From assembly GCA_900318195.1 (NCBI GenBank), contig ONJR01000035.1, positions 1 through 64,000 on the forward strand: a DNA stretch of 64,000 nt, given 5' to 3'. A program made the position numbers and the translations under genes. Shown one piece after another: positions 35,103 through 44,493 of the stretch (its first letter is position 1; each line of letters begins with the position of its first letter). The stretch is from an uncultured Planctomycetota bacterium. GTDB taxonomy: Bacteria > Planctomycetota > Planctomycetia > Pirellulales > Thermoguttaceae. The notes beneath the pieces are model-generated. The model did not search any database. It had not been told where the DNA came from and saw nothing but the letters and a program-made list of their open reading frames with translations.

Positions 35103-36389
35103 TTACTTCGCTTCCTCTATGAGCAACAGAACGTCATAATATATCGTTTTTGGCGAAACAAGATTTGAAACACTCTCAACAAATCCAGCGCTTTCACCTC
35201 CTTTATTCGGCAAGATAATGGGTATTAATCCCAAGTCGATAATAGCGCTTTTCGATCTCGGAAAGGCAATTTTACCGCGAAAATCGCATGACACAATCAT
35301 AGGTTTTTCGACGTTCAATTGCTGGCGCGGCTGAGTTGGAGTCGGAACCTTCATACTGAATGTCTTACTGCGCTCAACAACGGTGGCTCGGTATCGGAAT
35401 AGAATCTCGACTACCTCGCCGGTCGTCGACAGTAGCGGAGTTGTCTCGATCTTGAAACCTTCGTCTACGGAAGCCTTGTCGGTCGAATAACCTGACGGTT
35501 GTGTCGTGTCAACTTGATAATCCCTATTAAACTCCTTCTGTGGCGCGACCGCCGCCCAACCAAATGTTTCGCCATTGGGCACAACATTTTTGACGGCGTT
35601 GAGCAAAACATAGTCGGCTCGCCGTTCCAGTTCCGACGCTATTTTGGTCATATTAGAAGGTTCAACAAGCCAACTCTGCACGTCGGCGCCTGTGCCGGAA
35701 ACTGTCGTCGGCAACACGCCAAGATACTGAGAGGCGCGTGCGCGCCAATCAGGGGATTGTATCGCAACCATCTTGATAGAAAAGCCCGAATTGCGCTTGA
35801 GAGGATCAATAAAACGATCAACTATGTTTGCAACATAGCGCTGGACGTTACTAGTGTGGTACACATAGAGCCGATTGCGATTCGCGGTTAAGACAGAAAA
35901 CGGTTCCTTGCGCCAAAAATTATCGCCTGAATCGAAGAGTATCCACTCGACCAGTGAATCCTGAGGACTAGATAAATTGGGAAACCTCTCTGTATACGGC
36001 TCTATATCGTACACAACCCAAAATTGACCGTCAGAATCGGGTAACTTTGTCAATTCAAGAGAATACCTCGTCATTGTCGGTCCCTTGAATACTCCGGGCG
36101 CGGCTGAGGAATCTGATTCATTTGTTGTCGACATTTCCTCACGAATCGCACTGTTTGACTCACCAGTATCAGCTGGAGTTCGTTCCAATTCATCTGCGTC
36201 GCGCCAGGTGGCGCCTTTCTGATCAGCAGTCTGCGTCGACTGATTAGTTTCCTGCGCCAAGACGGCGATCAGACTCGCTAATTGTAACGTTATAGCCAAA
36301 AAGAATAGAGATGACATTAAAACGAAATGCTTCAGTTTCCATTCGCTTTTAATGCAACTTCGTATGGATTTGAGAGTCTCTTTGACCAT
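35103..36389 (-). CDS. Membrane-anchored protein of unknown function
   Basis: 428 residues. One N-terminal transmembrane segment (FVLMSSLFFLAITLQLASLIAVLA) is followed by a Ser/Thr/Glu/Gln-rich linker (about 47-105) and then a large extracytoplasmic domain. That domain has strand-rich segments (YSLELTKLPDSDGQFWVVYDIEPYTERFP, SIKMVAIQSPDWRARASQYL, ERRADYVLLNAVKNVVPNGETFGW). A C-terminal piece reads LGLIPIILPNKGGESAGFVESVSNLV. I recognise no family; it resembles nothing catalytic. It stands alone between a terminator and a long upstream gap, so it is probably monocistronic. Confidence 0.65.
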   Translation of the reverse strand: MVKETLKSIRSCIKSEWKLKHFVLMSSLFFLAITLQLASLIAVLAQETNQSTQTADQKGATWRDADELERTPADTGESNSAIREEMSTTNESDSSAAPGVFKGPTMTRYSLELTKLPDSDGQFWVVYDIEPYTERFPNLSSPQDSLVEWILFDSGDNFWRKEPFSVLTANRNRLYVYHTSNVQRYVANIVDRFIDPLKRNSGFSIKMVAIQSPDWRARASQYLGVLPTTVSGTGADVQSWLVEPSNMTKIASELERRADYVLLNAVKNVVPNGETFGWAAVAPQKEFNRDYQVDTTQPSGYSTDKASVDEGFKIETTPLLSTTGEVVEILFRYRATVVERSKTFSMKVPTPTQPRQQLNVEKPMIVSCDFRGKIAFPRSKSAIIDLGLIPIILPNKGGESAGFVESVSNLVSPKTIYYDVLLLIEEAK

Positions 36390-36737
36390 ATTTCCAACCC
36401 CGAAACCTTCCCCTACCCTACCAATTCAAAGTGATATCCAACGGTCTCGAATCTTAAATGAATTTCCATCTGCGCCATCGTCAAGACAATGCGACGGAAC
36501 ATTATAAACTTTTAACCAACGATCCACAAGATGAAACTCTTGGAACGTAAAAAACAGACTTGACGCTTAGAATGAACAACGTCCACATAAAAAACCACGC
36601 TTTTAAAAAAGTTCTTTCATTTAATCCTTTTCTTTTCATCAGGAGTATGTAGAATAGTCCGATAGTGTTTTTATTCCGCATTTGTTGTGGAATGCGGATC
36701 CGTTTTTTGGGGGCGTTTTTTGGGCAAGAGGTAAAAA
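36390..36737 (+). promoter_or_regulatory. Leader region of the polyamine gene with terminator-like hairpin
   Basis: About 350 bases without a gene. A -10-like TAGAAT lies near 36651. TCCGCATT (36675-36682) pairs with AATGCGGA (36691-36698), and a run of six T follows after four bases (36703-36708). The hairpin stands 30-60 bases before the dehydrogenase ATG, so it may act as an attenuator in its leader, or simply end a short transcript. Confidence 0.4.
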
Positions 36738-37940
36738 ATGAACCGCATCTTGATCATTGGCGCTGGTGGCGTTGGGCGTGTCGTATTACACAAATGCGCT
36801 CAGCATCCAGAGATTTTCAACGAGATTGTCTTTGCTAGTCGAACGGTTTCTAAATGCGACGCTATTGTCGCCGACTTCAAAGACTTTCCTAAAACCATTC
36901 CAACCGAATCCGTCGACGCCGACAATGTGGACTCGCTCGTGGATCTGTTCGAAAGGAGACGACCGGACATTGTCGTCAATGTCGCTCTGCCGTATCAAGA
37001 TCTCACGATTATGGAGGCCTGTCTCAAAACTGGCGTTAACTATCTGGACACCGCCAACTACGAGCATCCTGACGTCCCTAAGTTCTGTTACGCTCCACAA
37101 TGGGAAATGCACGAACGCTTCCGGGACGCTGGATTGACCGCTATTCTAGGTTGCGGTTTTGACCCCGGAATGACGAACGTCTACGTCGCGTACGCTAGAA
37201 AACGCCTCTTTGATCGTATTAAAACAGTCGATATCATTGATTGTAACGCTGGCGATCACGGATATCCTTTCGCCACGAATTTCAATCCGGAGATTAATAT
37301 CCGGGAAGTCTCCGCAAACGGGAGATATTTCGATCAAGGGAAGTGGATCGAGACGAGACCAATGGAATTCAAGCGCGTTTTCAATTTCCCAGACGGTATC
37401 GGCGACAGGGACATTTACCTACTATATCACGAGGAAATGGAGTCCCTGACAAAACACTATCCTGAAATTGAACGCATGAGATTCTGGATGACTTTCGGTC
37501 AATCCTACCTCACTCACTTGCGCGTGCTGGAAAATGTCGGCATGACAAGCGTCAAACCAGTTCTGTACGACGGCAAGGAAATCGTTCCGTTACAGTTCCT
37601 CAAGGCTTTGTTACCAGACCCTGCCTCGCTCGGACCGAGAACTGTCGGGAAAACGTGCATTGGAATCTGGGCGGTCGGCGAAAAAGACGGCGTTCCTACG
37701 ACCAAGTATCTCTACAACATTTGCGACCACCAAGCGTCTTACAGAGAAGTTGGAGCCCAGGCTGTTAGTTATACAACCGGTGTGCCTGCCGCATTAGGCG
37801 CGAAAATGTTTCTCTCTGGTCAATGGCAAGGGCACGGCGTTTTTAACGTAGAAGAATTCGATCCTGATCCCTTTATGAACGAAATTGGTTCATGGGGGTT
37901 ACCATGGGTTGTTGAAACGCCTGACGTAGCTTTTGAATGA
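36738..37940 (+). CDS. Carboxynorspermidine (carboxyspermidine) dehydrogenase, saccharopine dehydrogenase family
   Basis: 400 residues. The N-terminal Rossmann motif is ILIIGAGGVGRVVLHKCAQHPEIF, then VFASRTVSKCDAI, VDADNVDSLVDLFERRRPDIVVNVALPYQDL, and the family motif GFDPGMTNVYVAYA. The C-terminal domain carries FNPEINIREVSANGRYF and KEIVPLQFLKALLPDPASLG. The enzyme condenses a diamine (putrescine or diaminopropane) with aspartate semialdehyde and reduces it with NADPH to carboxy(nor)spermidine. The next plus-strand gene is the matching decarboxylase, giving the alternative spermidine pathway independent of S-adenosylmethionine decarboxylase. An AGAGG site precedes the ATG. It is cytoplasmic. 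Confidence 0.93.
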   Translation: MNRILIIGAGGVGRVVLHKCAQHPEIFNEIVFASRTVSKCDAIVADFKDFPKTIPTESVDADNVDSLVDLFERRRPDIVVNVALPYQDLTIMEACLKTGVNYLDTANYEHPDVPKFCYAPQWEMHERFRDAGLTAILGCGFDPGMTNVYVAYARKRLFDRIKTVDIIDCNAGDHGYPFATNFNPEINIREVSANGRYFDQGKWIETRPMEFKRVFNFPDGIGDRDIYLLYHEEMESLTKHYPEIERMRFWMTFGQSYLTHLRVLENVGMTSVKPVLYDGKEIVPLQFLKALLPDPASLGPRTVGKTCIGIWAVGEKDGVPTTKYLYNICDHQASYREVGAQAVSYTTGVPAALGAKMFLSGQWQGHGVFNVEEFDPDPFMNEIGSWGLPWVVETPDVAFE

Positions 37941-38035
37941 AGGCGACGTTATTTTAAGTAACACAGTCATGTTGTTCCATTAGCCATATTGACGTTTATA
38001 TTCTGCGACGTTTCGTTCATGCACTAGCGTGAAAA

Positions 38036-38064
38036 GCCCAGCGCTATCGTTATTAGCGCTGGGC
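38036..38064 (+). terminator. Perfect hairpin between the two polyamine genes
   Basis: GCCCAGCGCTA pairs with TAGCGCTGGGC (11 bp, 7-base loop). No T-run follows, so it may be a partial terminator, a processing site or RNA stabiliser separating the dehydrogenase and decarboxylase messages. Confidence 0.5.
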
Positions 38065-38157
38065 GCTACGCGCGGTTGGTTGTTCTGAGCTTACGCGCAG
38101 GTAAATGTATGCGCCTTTTCCGAGACACTCTATTTGCGCGTTTGCGTATAGAAAAGA

Positions 38158-39375
38158 ATGAATCCGATTTTCCCCTACCCGCCCTTTGATTACTCGTCGG
38201 CGCCTTATCCGACTCCCTATTATCTCGTTGATCGTGCGTTAATTCGTCGCAATATGCATATCCTGAAGGAAGTTCAGGAGCGCGCCAATTGTCGTATTCT
38301 ATTAGCGTTGAAAGCGTTCTCTACTTGGGGCGTTTTTGACGAAATGGAACCTTACCTTGCCGGAGTCGCAGCAAGTAGTCTCAATGAGGCTCGACTCGGT
38401 TTCGAACATTTCAGCCGCGAAAAAGAAGTCCACGTCTACTCGCCAGCTTACTCCGAAGACGAAATGCATGAACTTTGCAAAGTTGCCAATCACGTGGTTT
38501 TCAATTCGTTGCAGCAGTGGCAAAAGTTCCGTCCAATTATAGAACGGTGCGGACGAAAGATTCAGGTTGGCTTGCGCATCAACCCTGAGTACTCAGAAGT
38601 CGCGTTAGAAATCTACAATCCCTGTACAACACGTTCGCGATTCGGAGTGCGCCTAGAAAATCTTCTCGACGCCGGCGACAACGCATTGGACGGAATTGAC
38701 GGCTTCCACTTTCACACGATGTGCCAACAGGGCGCTGACGTTTTGCAACGAACGCTTGAAGTCGTTTGCGAACGCTTTGAACGCTTTTTTCCACGTATCA
38801 AGTGGATTAATTTCGGTGGTGGACACCATATTACTCGCGCCGGTTACAATGTTGAACATCTGATCCAGATTGTCCGGCAATTCCGCGAAAAATACGGGTT
38901 AGAGGTCATTCTCGAACCGGGAGAAACACACGTCTTGCACACGGGATTTCTCGTTTCTACTGTACTCGACGTAATAGAAAATCCCAATGGAATTGACGTC
39001 GCCATTATTGACGCCTCTGCATCTGCTCATATGCCAGACGTACTTGAAATGCCCTATACGCCCGAAATTCTGGGAGCGCGTCGCGCAATTGAAGACACGG
39101 AGGCTCCTTTGGAAGAAGGGAGATTCAAATATATTGTCGGGTGTAAAACTTGTCTGTCAGGGGACGTGGTTGGCGAATATCAATTCGCGCGTCCATTAGC
39201 GATTGGCGATCGGTTATGTCTGGAGGATATGTCGCAGTATACGATGGTAAAGAATACTACGTTTAACGGCGTTCAACTTCCTTCTATCGTGTCATGCGAT
39301 TCCGACGTCGACGGAGGTTCGTTCCGTCTTTTACGTCATTTCGACTACGACGATTTCCGCAGTCGACTCTCTTAA
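38158..39375 (+). CDS. nspC: Carboxynorspermidine (carboxyspermidine) decarboxylase
   Basis: 405 residues. It is a fold-III PLP enzyme (alanine racemase/ornithine decarboxylase group). The start is YLVDRALIRRNMHILKEVQERANCRILLALKAFSTWGVF, where the Lys in LALKAFS is the expected PLP Schiff-base residue. Further motifs are AASSLNEARLG, HFHTMCQQGAD (His contact), NFGGGHHITRAGYN (Gly loop for the phosphate), LEPGETHVLHTGFL and KTCLSGDVVGEY (active-site Cys from the partner subunit). It releases CO2 from carboxy(nor)spermidine to give (nor)spermidine in the cytoplasm. It pairs with the dehydrogenase 218 bases upstream. Only weak purines precede the ATG. A terminator follows at 39402. Confidence 0.94.
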   Translation: MNPIFPYPPFDYSSAPYPTPYYLVDRALIRRNMHILKEVQERANCRILLALKAFSTWGVFDEMEPYLAGVAASSLNEARLGFEHFSREKEVHVYSPAYSEDEMHELCKVANHVVFNSLQQWQKFRPIIERCGRKIQVGLRINPEYSEVALEIYNPCTTRSRFGVRLENLLDAGDNALDGIDGFHFHTMCQQGADVLQRTLEVVCERFERFFPRIKWINFGGGHHITRAGYNVEHLIQIVRQFREKYGLEVILEPGETHVLHTGFLVSTVLDVIENPNGIDVAIIDASASAHMPDVLEMPYTPEILGARRAIEDTEAPLEEGRFKYIVGCKTCLSGDVVGEYQFARPLAIGDRLCLEDMSQYTMVKNTTFNGVQLPSIVSCDSDVDGGSFRLLRHFDYDDFRSRLS

Positions 39376-39401
39376 CGAGGTTCCATAGTCTTTTTGATTT
39401 A

Positions 39402-39442
39402 GCGGCGCCGCGCACGACGTTTCGCTCGCTGCGCCGCGTTTT
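39402..39442 (+). terminator. Terminator of nspC
   Basis: GCGGCGC (39402-39408) pairs with GCGCCGC (39431-39437) around a 22-base loop, followed by GTTTTT. The next gene's ribosome site starts directly after it. Confidence 0.7.
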
Positions 39443-39460
39443 TAAAAAAGAGGCTCTCAA

Positions 39461-39874
39461 CTGAAACAAAACGTCGATAAAAAAGTCAGTAAGCCGACAG
39501 AGGTAGAGTCGGCGTCCGAAGATCCAACACGTTTGCCTCCACATAGGCGCACGCCATTTTCTCAACTTCCTACGCGAACTAAGCTAGGTTGGATTCTACT
39601 CGTAATGACGATCGTCATGATCTACGGCGTCTTTCGTTATTACACTGTGGACGACAAAACGTTGTTTGAGATGAATCGCACATACGTCGTCGTGCTTCTA
39701 CTGTGGATCGCATGGCCAGAGCTGGAAGCGTTGCCTCGATGGTTTCTCTCGCTCGTCGCTCTCGTCGGGCTCGTCTGCGCGTGGCGACCTCAATACTTAG
39801 TTTTTGCTATTCCAGCCTTCTTTCTATATCTCCTATTCCGTCCTTCGCCCAAACGGAAAAAAAAGAAGCGTTAA
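39461..39874 (+). CDS. Small membrane protein, probable CTG start
   Basis: 137 residues if started at CTG 39461. That codon has AAAGAGG exactly 7 bases upstream and opens a natural-looking Lys/Glu-rich N-terminus (KQNVDKKVSKPTEVESASED). The frame has no ATG before 39605, which lies inside the first membrane helix, and TTG 39533 has no ribosome site. Three hydrophobic segments are visible: LGWILLVMTIVMIYGVF, TYVVVLLLWIAWPELEALP and WFLSLVALVGLVCAW/YLVFAIPAFFLYLLF, then a basic tail (PSPKRKKKKR). No family is recognised. It begins only about 20 bases after the nspC terminator, so it may depend on readthrough or its own promoter. Confidence 0.65.
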   Translation: MKQNVDKKVSKPTEVESASEDPTRLPPHRRTPFSQLPTRTKLGWILLVMTIVMIYGVFRYYTVDDKTLFEMNRTYVVVLLLWIAWPELEALPRWFLSLVALVGLVCAWRPQYLVFAIPAFFLYLLFRPSPKRKKKKR

Positions 39875-39933
39875 CGAAATTTCGCTAACACTTCTCTTAC
39901 AAGGCGACAACTCGATTTCAGCGTAAAGAGCTG

Positions 39934-40923
39934 TTATCTACTATTCAGAACGCTACGCATTTTGTCAAGGCTTATGCGCGACTGTTCGACCGCAGTGTAC
40001 TTATCGCGATAGTCTCGATTAAAGACCTCGTAGGACAATGCGCCAGAAAACCCGTTTTTAGCTAGCGTCGACATAATAGCACGCCAAGGAGCAACGCCGT
40101 CGCCAGGAAAGACACGATCTGCGTCGGTAAGACGTTCGCGTTCGGGCTTAGAAGGATAGTCGTTCATGTGGAGAATTGGCAATGCGGAGCCCGCGATCAA
40201 TGAAAGAGCGGCGAACGAATTACCACCGCGATAAAGATGATAGACGTCGAGTAGGAGAGCCGCTTCCTCTCGTCCCGTTGCGGCGCATATCGCAAGACAA
40301 TCGGACAGCTTGCCCAAAGTCGACGACATTCCCCACAATTCAAGCAGGGGCGTGACACCGAAGGGTTCGCACAGTTCTATTATTGCTCGATAACGCTCAG
40401 CAATCTTCTCATGTCCTTCTATTCTATGATCGGCGCCAGACGCAGGCGCCGCAAGATAGGGGGCGTCCAACACAGCAAGCGCTTCCGCCTGAGATTTAAG
40501 TTCTTCGAGTCCAGCGATTCGTCGCGCGGCGTCGTCGACTATCCACGTCGCAAACCCTATCGCGCCTTCAACACGCAACCCTTCGCCGTCGAGAAATTTT
40601 TTTAATTCGCGAAGTTTCTCCAACGAGAACCCCCTACCGTTATCAGCGCGCGCATAGCCGGCTAACCGATCAAACCAGATTTCAACCGAGTGAAAACCTG
40701 CGTCGCGCGCAACTTCCAGCTCTTGAATAAGGTCCAAGTTATAATGTCGTAGCGAACCAAGGTTCAGACAGAAGCGTACTTTACCAGGATCGAGACAGAA
40801 ACTGTCGTTTACGCTCAGTTCCTCATTTTCACGAGCAATTACGTTTTGGACGCCTGCGCACAAAGTCGCCGCGCCCAATAGCCCAGCTGATAATAAGCTA
40901 CGCCTGGAAACTATGTTAGTCAT
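39934..40923 (-). CDS. Tat-exported sugar isomerase/epimerase-like TIM-barrel protein
   Basis: 329 residues. The N-terminus NIVSRRSLLSAGLLGAATLCAGVQNVIA carries the twin-arginine motif (RRSLL) and an Ala-x-Ala-type end, so export in a folded state by Tat is predicted. The rest matches the xylose isomerase-like AP endonuclease family 2 barrel: FCLNLGSLRHYNLDLIQELEVARDAGFHSVEIWFD, YRAIIELCEPFGVTPLLELWG, AALLLDVYHLYRGG, PILHMNDYPSKP, DRVFPGDGVAPWRAIMSTL and YEVFNRDYRDK. Conserved Glu, Asp and His residues (LELWG, LLLDVYH, LHMND) suit a divalent metal site. The substrate is unknown, presumably a sugar. The stop lies about 60 bases from the converging small membrane protein. Confidence 0.87.
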   Translation of the reverse strand: MTNIVSRRSLLSAGLLGAATLCAGVQNVIARENEELSVNDSFCLDPGKVRFCLNLGSLRHYNLDLIQELEVARDAGFHSVEIWFDRLAGYARADNGRGFSLEKLRELKKFLDGEGLRVEGAIGFATWIVDDAARRIAGLEELKSQAEALAVLDAPYLAAPASGADHRIEGHEKIAERYRAIIELCEPFGVTPLLELWGMSSTLGKLSDCLAICAATGREEAALLLDVYHLYRGGNSFAALSLIAGSALPILHMNDYPSKPERERLTDADRVFPGDGVAPWRAIMSTLAKNGFSGALSYEVFNRDYRDKYTAVEQSRISLDKMRSVLNSR

Positions 40924-40985
40924 AAGAACACCTTCTTCGATAAACGAAATCTATACTAGCTAACGCTACGACGCCCAAAAGTAGG

Positions 40986-42305
40986 TTATTCGAGTTTATC
41001 CCATCCTTCCATTTTACCTGCTCGTAACGCCAAATAACTTTCATAACGACGAGCGTCTAGACGACCGTCGGCAACAGAATCTTTGACAGCACAGCCGCCT
41101 TCGTTAATATGGGCGCAGTCGGGAAAACGACATGAATTCTCGTAGGGTCGCAGATCGCGATAATAGCCGACTACTTCATTAGGCTCGATGTCCCACAACA
41201 TGAATTGCCGTACACCCGGCGTGTCAACAACGTACCCGCCAAAGGAAAGCTTCATTAATCGAGCTGTCGTCGTCGTATGTCTTCCCTTCTCATTTTCGCG
41301 ACTAACCTCATTAACGCGCAAATTGAGGCTTGGGTCAAGCGCGTTTAAAGCCGAAGACTTGCCAACGCCGCTCTGTCCTACAACTACGCTCTCGCGTCCT
41401 AGCAATACGCGACGAAGACGCTCAAGATTAAAACCGGTTCGAGCGCTGAAGAGGATCGTTCGATAGCCCATCCTAGAATATACGCCAACAAGAGGCTGTA
41501 GAGACGTCGGATCGACCAGATCGATTTTATTAACACATATTATAGGCGTTATCGACGAACGCTCACAAGTAACCAAAAGTCGATCTATTAAATTCGGCTT
41601 GATACGCGGCTCAGCTGCGCTTGTCATGATAAGAGCCTGTTCGACATTGGCGACAACGATATGTTTACGTTTCCAACTGGCTCGACTCAGCGCGCCATAG
41701 CGAGGTTCAACGCTTTCGATTATTCCTTCATGACGACCGTCCGGAAGTTGTGCGTCCCGAAAGTAGACCCGATCGCCAGCAACGACAACTTGACGCTGAT
41801 TCGTCGCCAACGTCTTGAGTATTCGACGAGTAACACAAGTGAATACCCGACCGCGCTCGTCCTCTACGTAGGAATAAAGTCCATGGACGCTAAGTACGCG
41901 ACCCTTCAGACACAAACCGTAATCTACCTCCGGTACGAAATTAAAATCACCAAATTCACCAGAAGGATTTTCAGCCCCGACAAACGCGCCGATAATTGTC
42001 CGCTTGCGGGCTATCTCTCCTTTCGCTTGCACTCGCTCGCGATTCACTGCGTCGTAAACGTCAACGTCAAACGCGCGACGCTTTGGTCCTTTGAGCGCTG
42101 ACGAGGAGGTTGCGCGCGCGCTACTGTGCTCCGGAACGGCGGCGCTGGACGCCGTCTCGATTGATACCTGTTGATCAAACTCGGACGAATTCTCTGCATT
42201 GTCAAGATAGCGACGCGTCCAATCAACCGAGCGCGTCTTAGAACTGCGATTCCTCTTGAATTCAACCCGAATTTTACCAGCGCGTCCTTTTTTATTACTA
42301 CCCAA
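40986..42305 (-). CDS. rsgA: Ribosome small-subunit-dependent GTPase A
   Basis: 439 residues from a TTG at 42305 with GAGG 5 bases upstream; the ATG at 42365 would overlap accD and has no such site. The N-terminus GSNKKGRAGKIRVEFKRNR matches planctomycete RsgA starts. A disordered Ser/Ala-rich insert (about 35-110) makes it longer than the usual 300-350. An OB domain spans about 131-205. The GTPase is circularly permuted: NKID (259-262) precedes the P-loop GQSGVGKSS (310-318), the HTTTT switch and DTPG (361-364). The zinc-binding end is CRFPDCAHINEGGC. It helps mature the 30S subunit. It lies 47 bases after accD on the same strand. Confidence 0.94.
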   Translation of the reverse strand: MGSNKKGRAGKIRVEFKRNRSSKTRSVDWTRRYLDNAENSSEFDQQVSIETASSAAVPEHSSARATSSSALKGPKRRAFDVDVYDAVNRERVQAKGEIARKRTIIGAFVGAENPSGEFGDFNFVPEVDYGLCLKGRVLSVHGLYSYVEDERGRVFTCVTRRILKTLATNQRQVVVAGDRVYFRDAQLPDGRHEGIIESVEPRYGALSRASWKRKHIVVANVEQALIMTSAAEPRIKPNLIDRLLVTCERSSITPIICVNKIDLVDPTSLQPLVGVYSRMGYRTILFSARTGFNLERLRRVLLGRESVVVGQSGVGKSSALNALDPSLNLRVNEVSRENEKGRHTTTTARLMKLSFGGYVVDTPGVRQFMLWDIEPNEVVGYYRDLRPYENSCRFPDCAHINEGGCAVKDSVADGRLDARRYESYLALRAGKMEGWDKLE

Positions 42306-42352
42306 GTAAACCTCAAATCTTTCGAAAGAACGACAAATCAAACTAGCGAACG

Positions 42353-43180
42353 CTACTTCTTGCAATAATCGATCGCACGCGCCAATTCGCTCTTCATATC
42401 CTGACGCTTGACAATCCGATCAATGAAACCATGCTCAAGGAGAAACTCGCTCGTCTGGAAACCCTTGGGCAATTCGATATTAATCGTAGCTTTAATCGTA
42501 CGGGGACCTGCAAAGCCAATAAGAGCGCGCGGCTCAGCAAAGACTACGTCGCCCAGAGAAGCAAAACTAGCCGCAACACCGCCCATAGTCGGGTTCGTCA
42601 AGACGGAAATAAAAAGACCTCCATGCTCGTGAAAACGCGCCAATGCCGCCGACGTCTTCGCCATCTGCATAAGTGAAATAATACCCTCATGCATACGCGC
42701 GCCGCCACCGGAACCTGAAACAATAATCAGAGGTAGATCCTGATCTTGAGCTCGCTCGATCGCTCGAACTAATTTCTCACCCACAACCGAACCCATACTC
42801 CCCATAATGAACCTAGAGTCAGTAACTGCAAAGGCGACTTTACGCGCGCGTACACGACCGCAGCCAGTAACGGCGGCGTCTTTCAATCCCGTCGCTAACC
42901 GATCGTCGCGAAGCCGCTCCTTATACGGCTTGCGATCGCAGAAATTCAAAGGATCAAGCGCTATCAGATCGGAGTCCCATTCCTCAAAGGTTCCTTCGTC
43001 CAAAGTTTGCGCGATGCGCTCCTGCGCTGTAAGAGCCCAATGATAATTGCATTCGGGACACGTGCCCAAACGTCGTTGCGCTTCTTTACGAAATACGGTC
43101 GCCTGACAGCCGGGACAACGCATCCAGAGTCCTTCGGGGACGCCACGCTTACGTTTCGATTCATCTACGTTCCAACTCAT
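42353..43180 (-). CDS. accD: Acetyl-CoA carboxylase carboxyltransferase subunit beta
   Basis: 275 residues. It has the N-terminal four-Cys zinc ribbon (Cys22/25/41/44 in RCPGC and TCPEC) and the carboxyltransferase core with [84 protein letters not shown] and [21 protein letters not shown]. With AccA it transfers CO2 from carboxybiotin to acetyl-CoA, the first step of fatty acid synthesis, in the cytoplasm. AGGAG lies 8 bases before the ATG. It sits 11 bases after rpe and before rsgA, apparently one operon; accA is not in the window. Confidence 0.97.
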   Translation of the reverse strand: MSWNVDESKRKRGVPEGLWMRCPGCQATVFRKEAQRRLGTCPECNYHWALTAQERIAQTLDEGTFEEWDSDLIALDPLNFCDRKPYKERLRDDRLATGLKDAAVTGCGRVRARKVAFAVTDSRFIMGSMGSVVGEKLVRAIERAQDQDLPLIIVSGSGGGARMHEGIISLMQMAKTSAALARFHEHGGLFISVLTNPTMGGVAASFASLGDVVFAEPRALIGFAGPRTIKATINIELPKGFQTSEFLLEHGFIDRIVKRQDMKSELARAIDYCKK

Positions 43181-43191
43181 TGCTATTGCTC

Positions 43192-43938
43192 CTACGCATT
43201 CCTCGTTTCAAACGCTTCCGGGTCGCTTTTCAGAGCGTTCTCCCTGAGGAGCGCTCTCAGAGCGTTCTCCTTAAGGGTTCTCATTCGCTTGCCATAATCG
43301 TCCGCCTTAAAAATGCTCGTACCCGAGACAAAAACGTTCACGCCTGCAACCGCTGCTTCCTCAACCGTCTCGTCGTCTATACCTCCGTCTATTTCAATTA
43401 GAGTCTGGACGCTCGTTGCGCGACGTAACACACGAACAGCGTCAAGGACGTCGGCGTGAAATTTCTGACCGCCAAAACCGGCTGGCACGCTCATGACTAA
43501 AAGAAGGTCGACAAGTCTAGCAAAGGGTAGAATCCGCTCGACAGGCGTGCCACAATTTAAAACAAGCCCAGGAACAACCGCGTGTTCGCGAATCCGATCG
43601 ATAACCTTGTCAGGTTCGCTCGTCGCTTCAACATGGAAGGAAAGAAGGTCGGCGCCTGCATTACAGAACATATCGACATACCTAATAGGATCGACGATCA
43701 TCAGATGAACGTCTAATTTCAGGGTCGTTACCTTTCTTAACGCTTCGACCACAGGAGGTCCGACGCTTATATTAGGAACAAAAACGCCGTCCATAACGTC
43801 CACGTGGAGGATCTCCGCGCCGCCGTCTTCTAAACGTCGAACTTCACTCTCTAGATTCGCAAAATTGGACGCTAGGAGAGAAGGAGCTATCACGACGCGC
43901 TCGTGCGCTAAACGTGCAATCCAGTTGTCTGTACACAA
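43192..43938 (-). CDS. rpe: Ribulose-phosphate 3-epimerase
   Basis: 248 residues from a TTG start with AAAGGGAC 7 bases upstream. TIM-barrel motifs are [52 protein letters not shown] (beta-1 Ser, beta-2 His and Asp), [49 protein letters not shown] (catalytic loop, with Ala in place of the more usual Asn/Glu-Pro start), and [28 protein letters not shown]. It interconverts ribulose- and xylulose-5-phosphate in the pentose phosphate pathway. A good promoter lies about 85 bases upstream, making it the first gene of rpe-accD-rsgA. Confidence 0.96.
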   Translation of the reverse strand: MCTDNWIARLAHERVVIAPSLLASNFANLESEVRRLEDGGAEILHVDVMDGVFVPNISVGPPVVEALRKVTTLKLDVHLMIVDPIRYVDMFCNAGADLLSFHVEATSEPDKVIDRIREHAVVPGLVLNCGTPVERILPFARLVDLLLVMSVPAGFGGQKFHADVLDAVRVLRRATSVQTLIEIDGGIDDETVEEAAVAGVNVFVSGTSIFKADDYGKRMRTLKENALRALLRENALKSDPEAFETRNA

Positions 43939-44493
43939 GACCAGTCCCTTTCAATTTCGTATGTCAGATTCGGCGTTTGGGATACCGAACGTCGCTACGG
44001 ACGTTCGATTCACCGGATAAGTATATCAAACACTCCAAGAAAGTCAAAGAGACCCCCGTAAGAGAAATACGACACACCCAGAAAGACGGCGCCACAAAAT
44101 ATTCAGAGCCCAAACATGAGAGTCCGCGTGTCATATTAACGCAGACTCTGCGTATTCAAGCTCAGCTAGTTAATATTCAGAAGACCTACATATTGCGCAA
44201 AAGCGAGAGAAATATAAGAAAAAAACGACCAACCTAATCTTCCTCTCTTGACAAAATTCAGCTCAGGGGTAAGAAATTAAAAGGTTCGGGTCTCCACATG
44301 AACGTCCCGAACACGGTTCGCTAGTATACCGCGCTAGTAGTCCTCGAGCATCGTCAGTATGCAGGCGTCAATTGCCTCTTGACGTTATGGCTTTGGCGCG
44401 TTAATATCGGTCGAAACGTTTTTATACGCCGTGTTCCCGGGCGCCGCCCGTTCGTTACGTTTTAACACAGACACATATGACGCCAAAGTTACA
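43939..44493. other. Intergenic region between rpe and topA
   Basis: 555 bases without a gene. It holds the rpe promoter and, on the plus strand, a consensus -35 TTGACA (44248-44253) with a poor -10 (TAAGAA at 44270). A GTTCGGG/CCCGAAC hairpin (44284-44290 and 44306-44312) follows, and may belong to the topA leader. Confidence 0.45.
44020..44047 (-). promoter_or_regulatory. Promoter of the rpe-accD-rsgA operon
   Basis: On the minus strand, -35 TTGACT (44042-44047) and -10 TATACT (44020-44025) are 16 bases apart. It lies about 82 bases upstream of the rpe start. Confidence 0.65.

Noticed and set aside
36666-36760. Possible leader peptide (GTG frame) before the carboxynorspermidine dehydrogenase
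   Set aside because: No ribosome site, and the frame runs on into the gene in another phase; no enrichment of a relevant codon.
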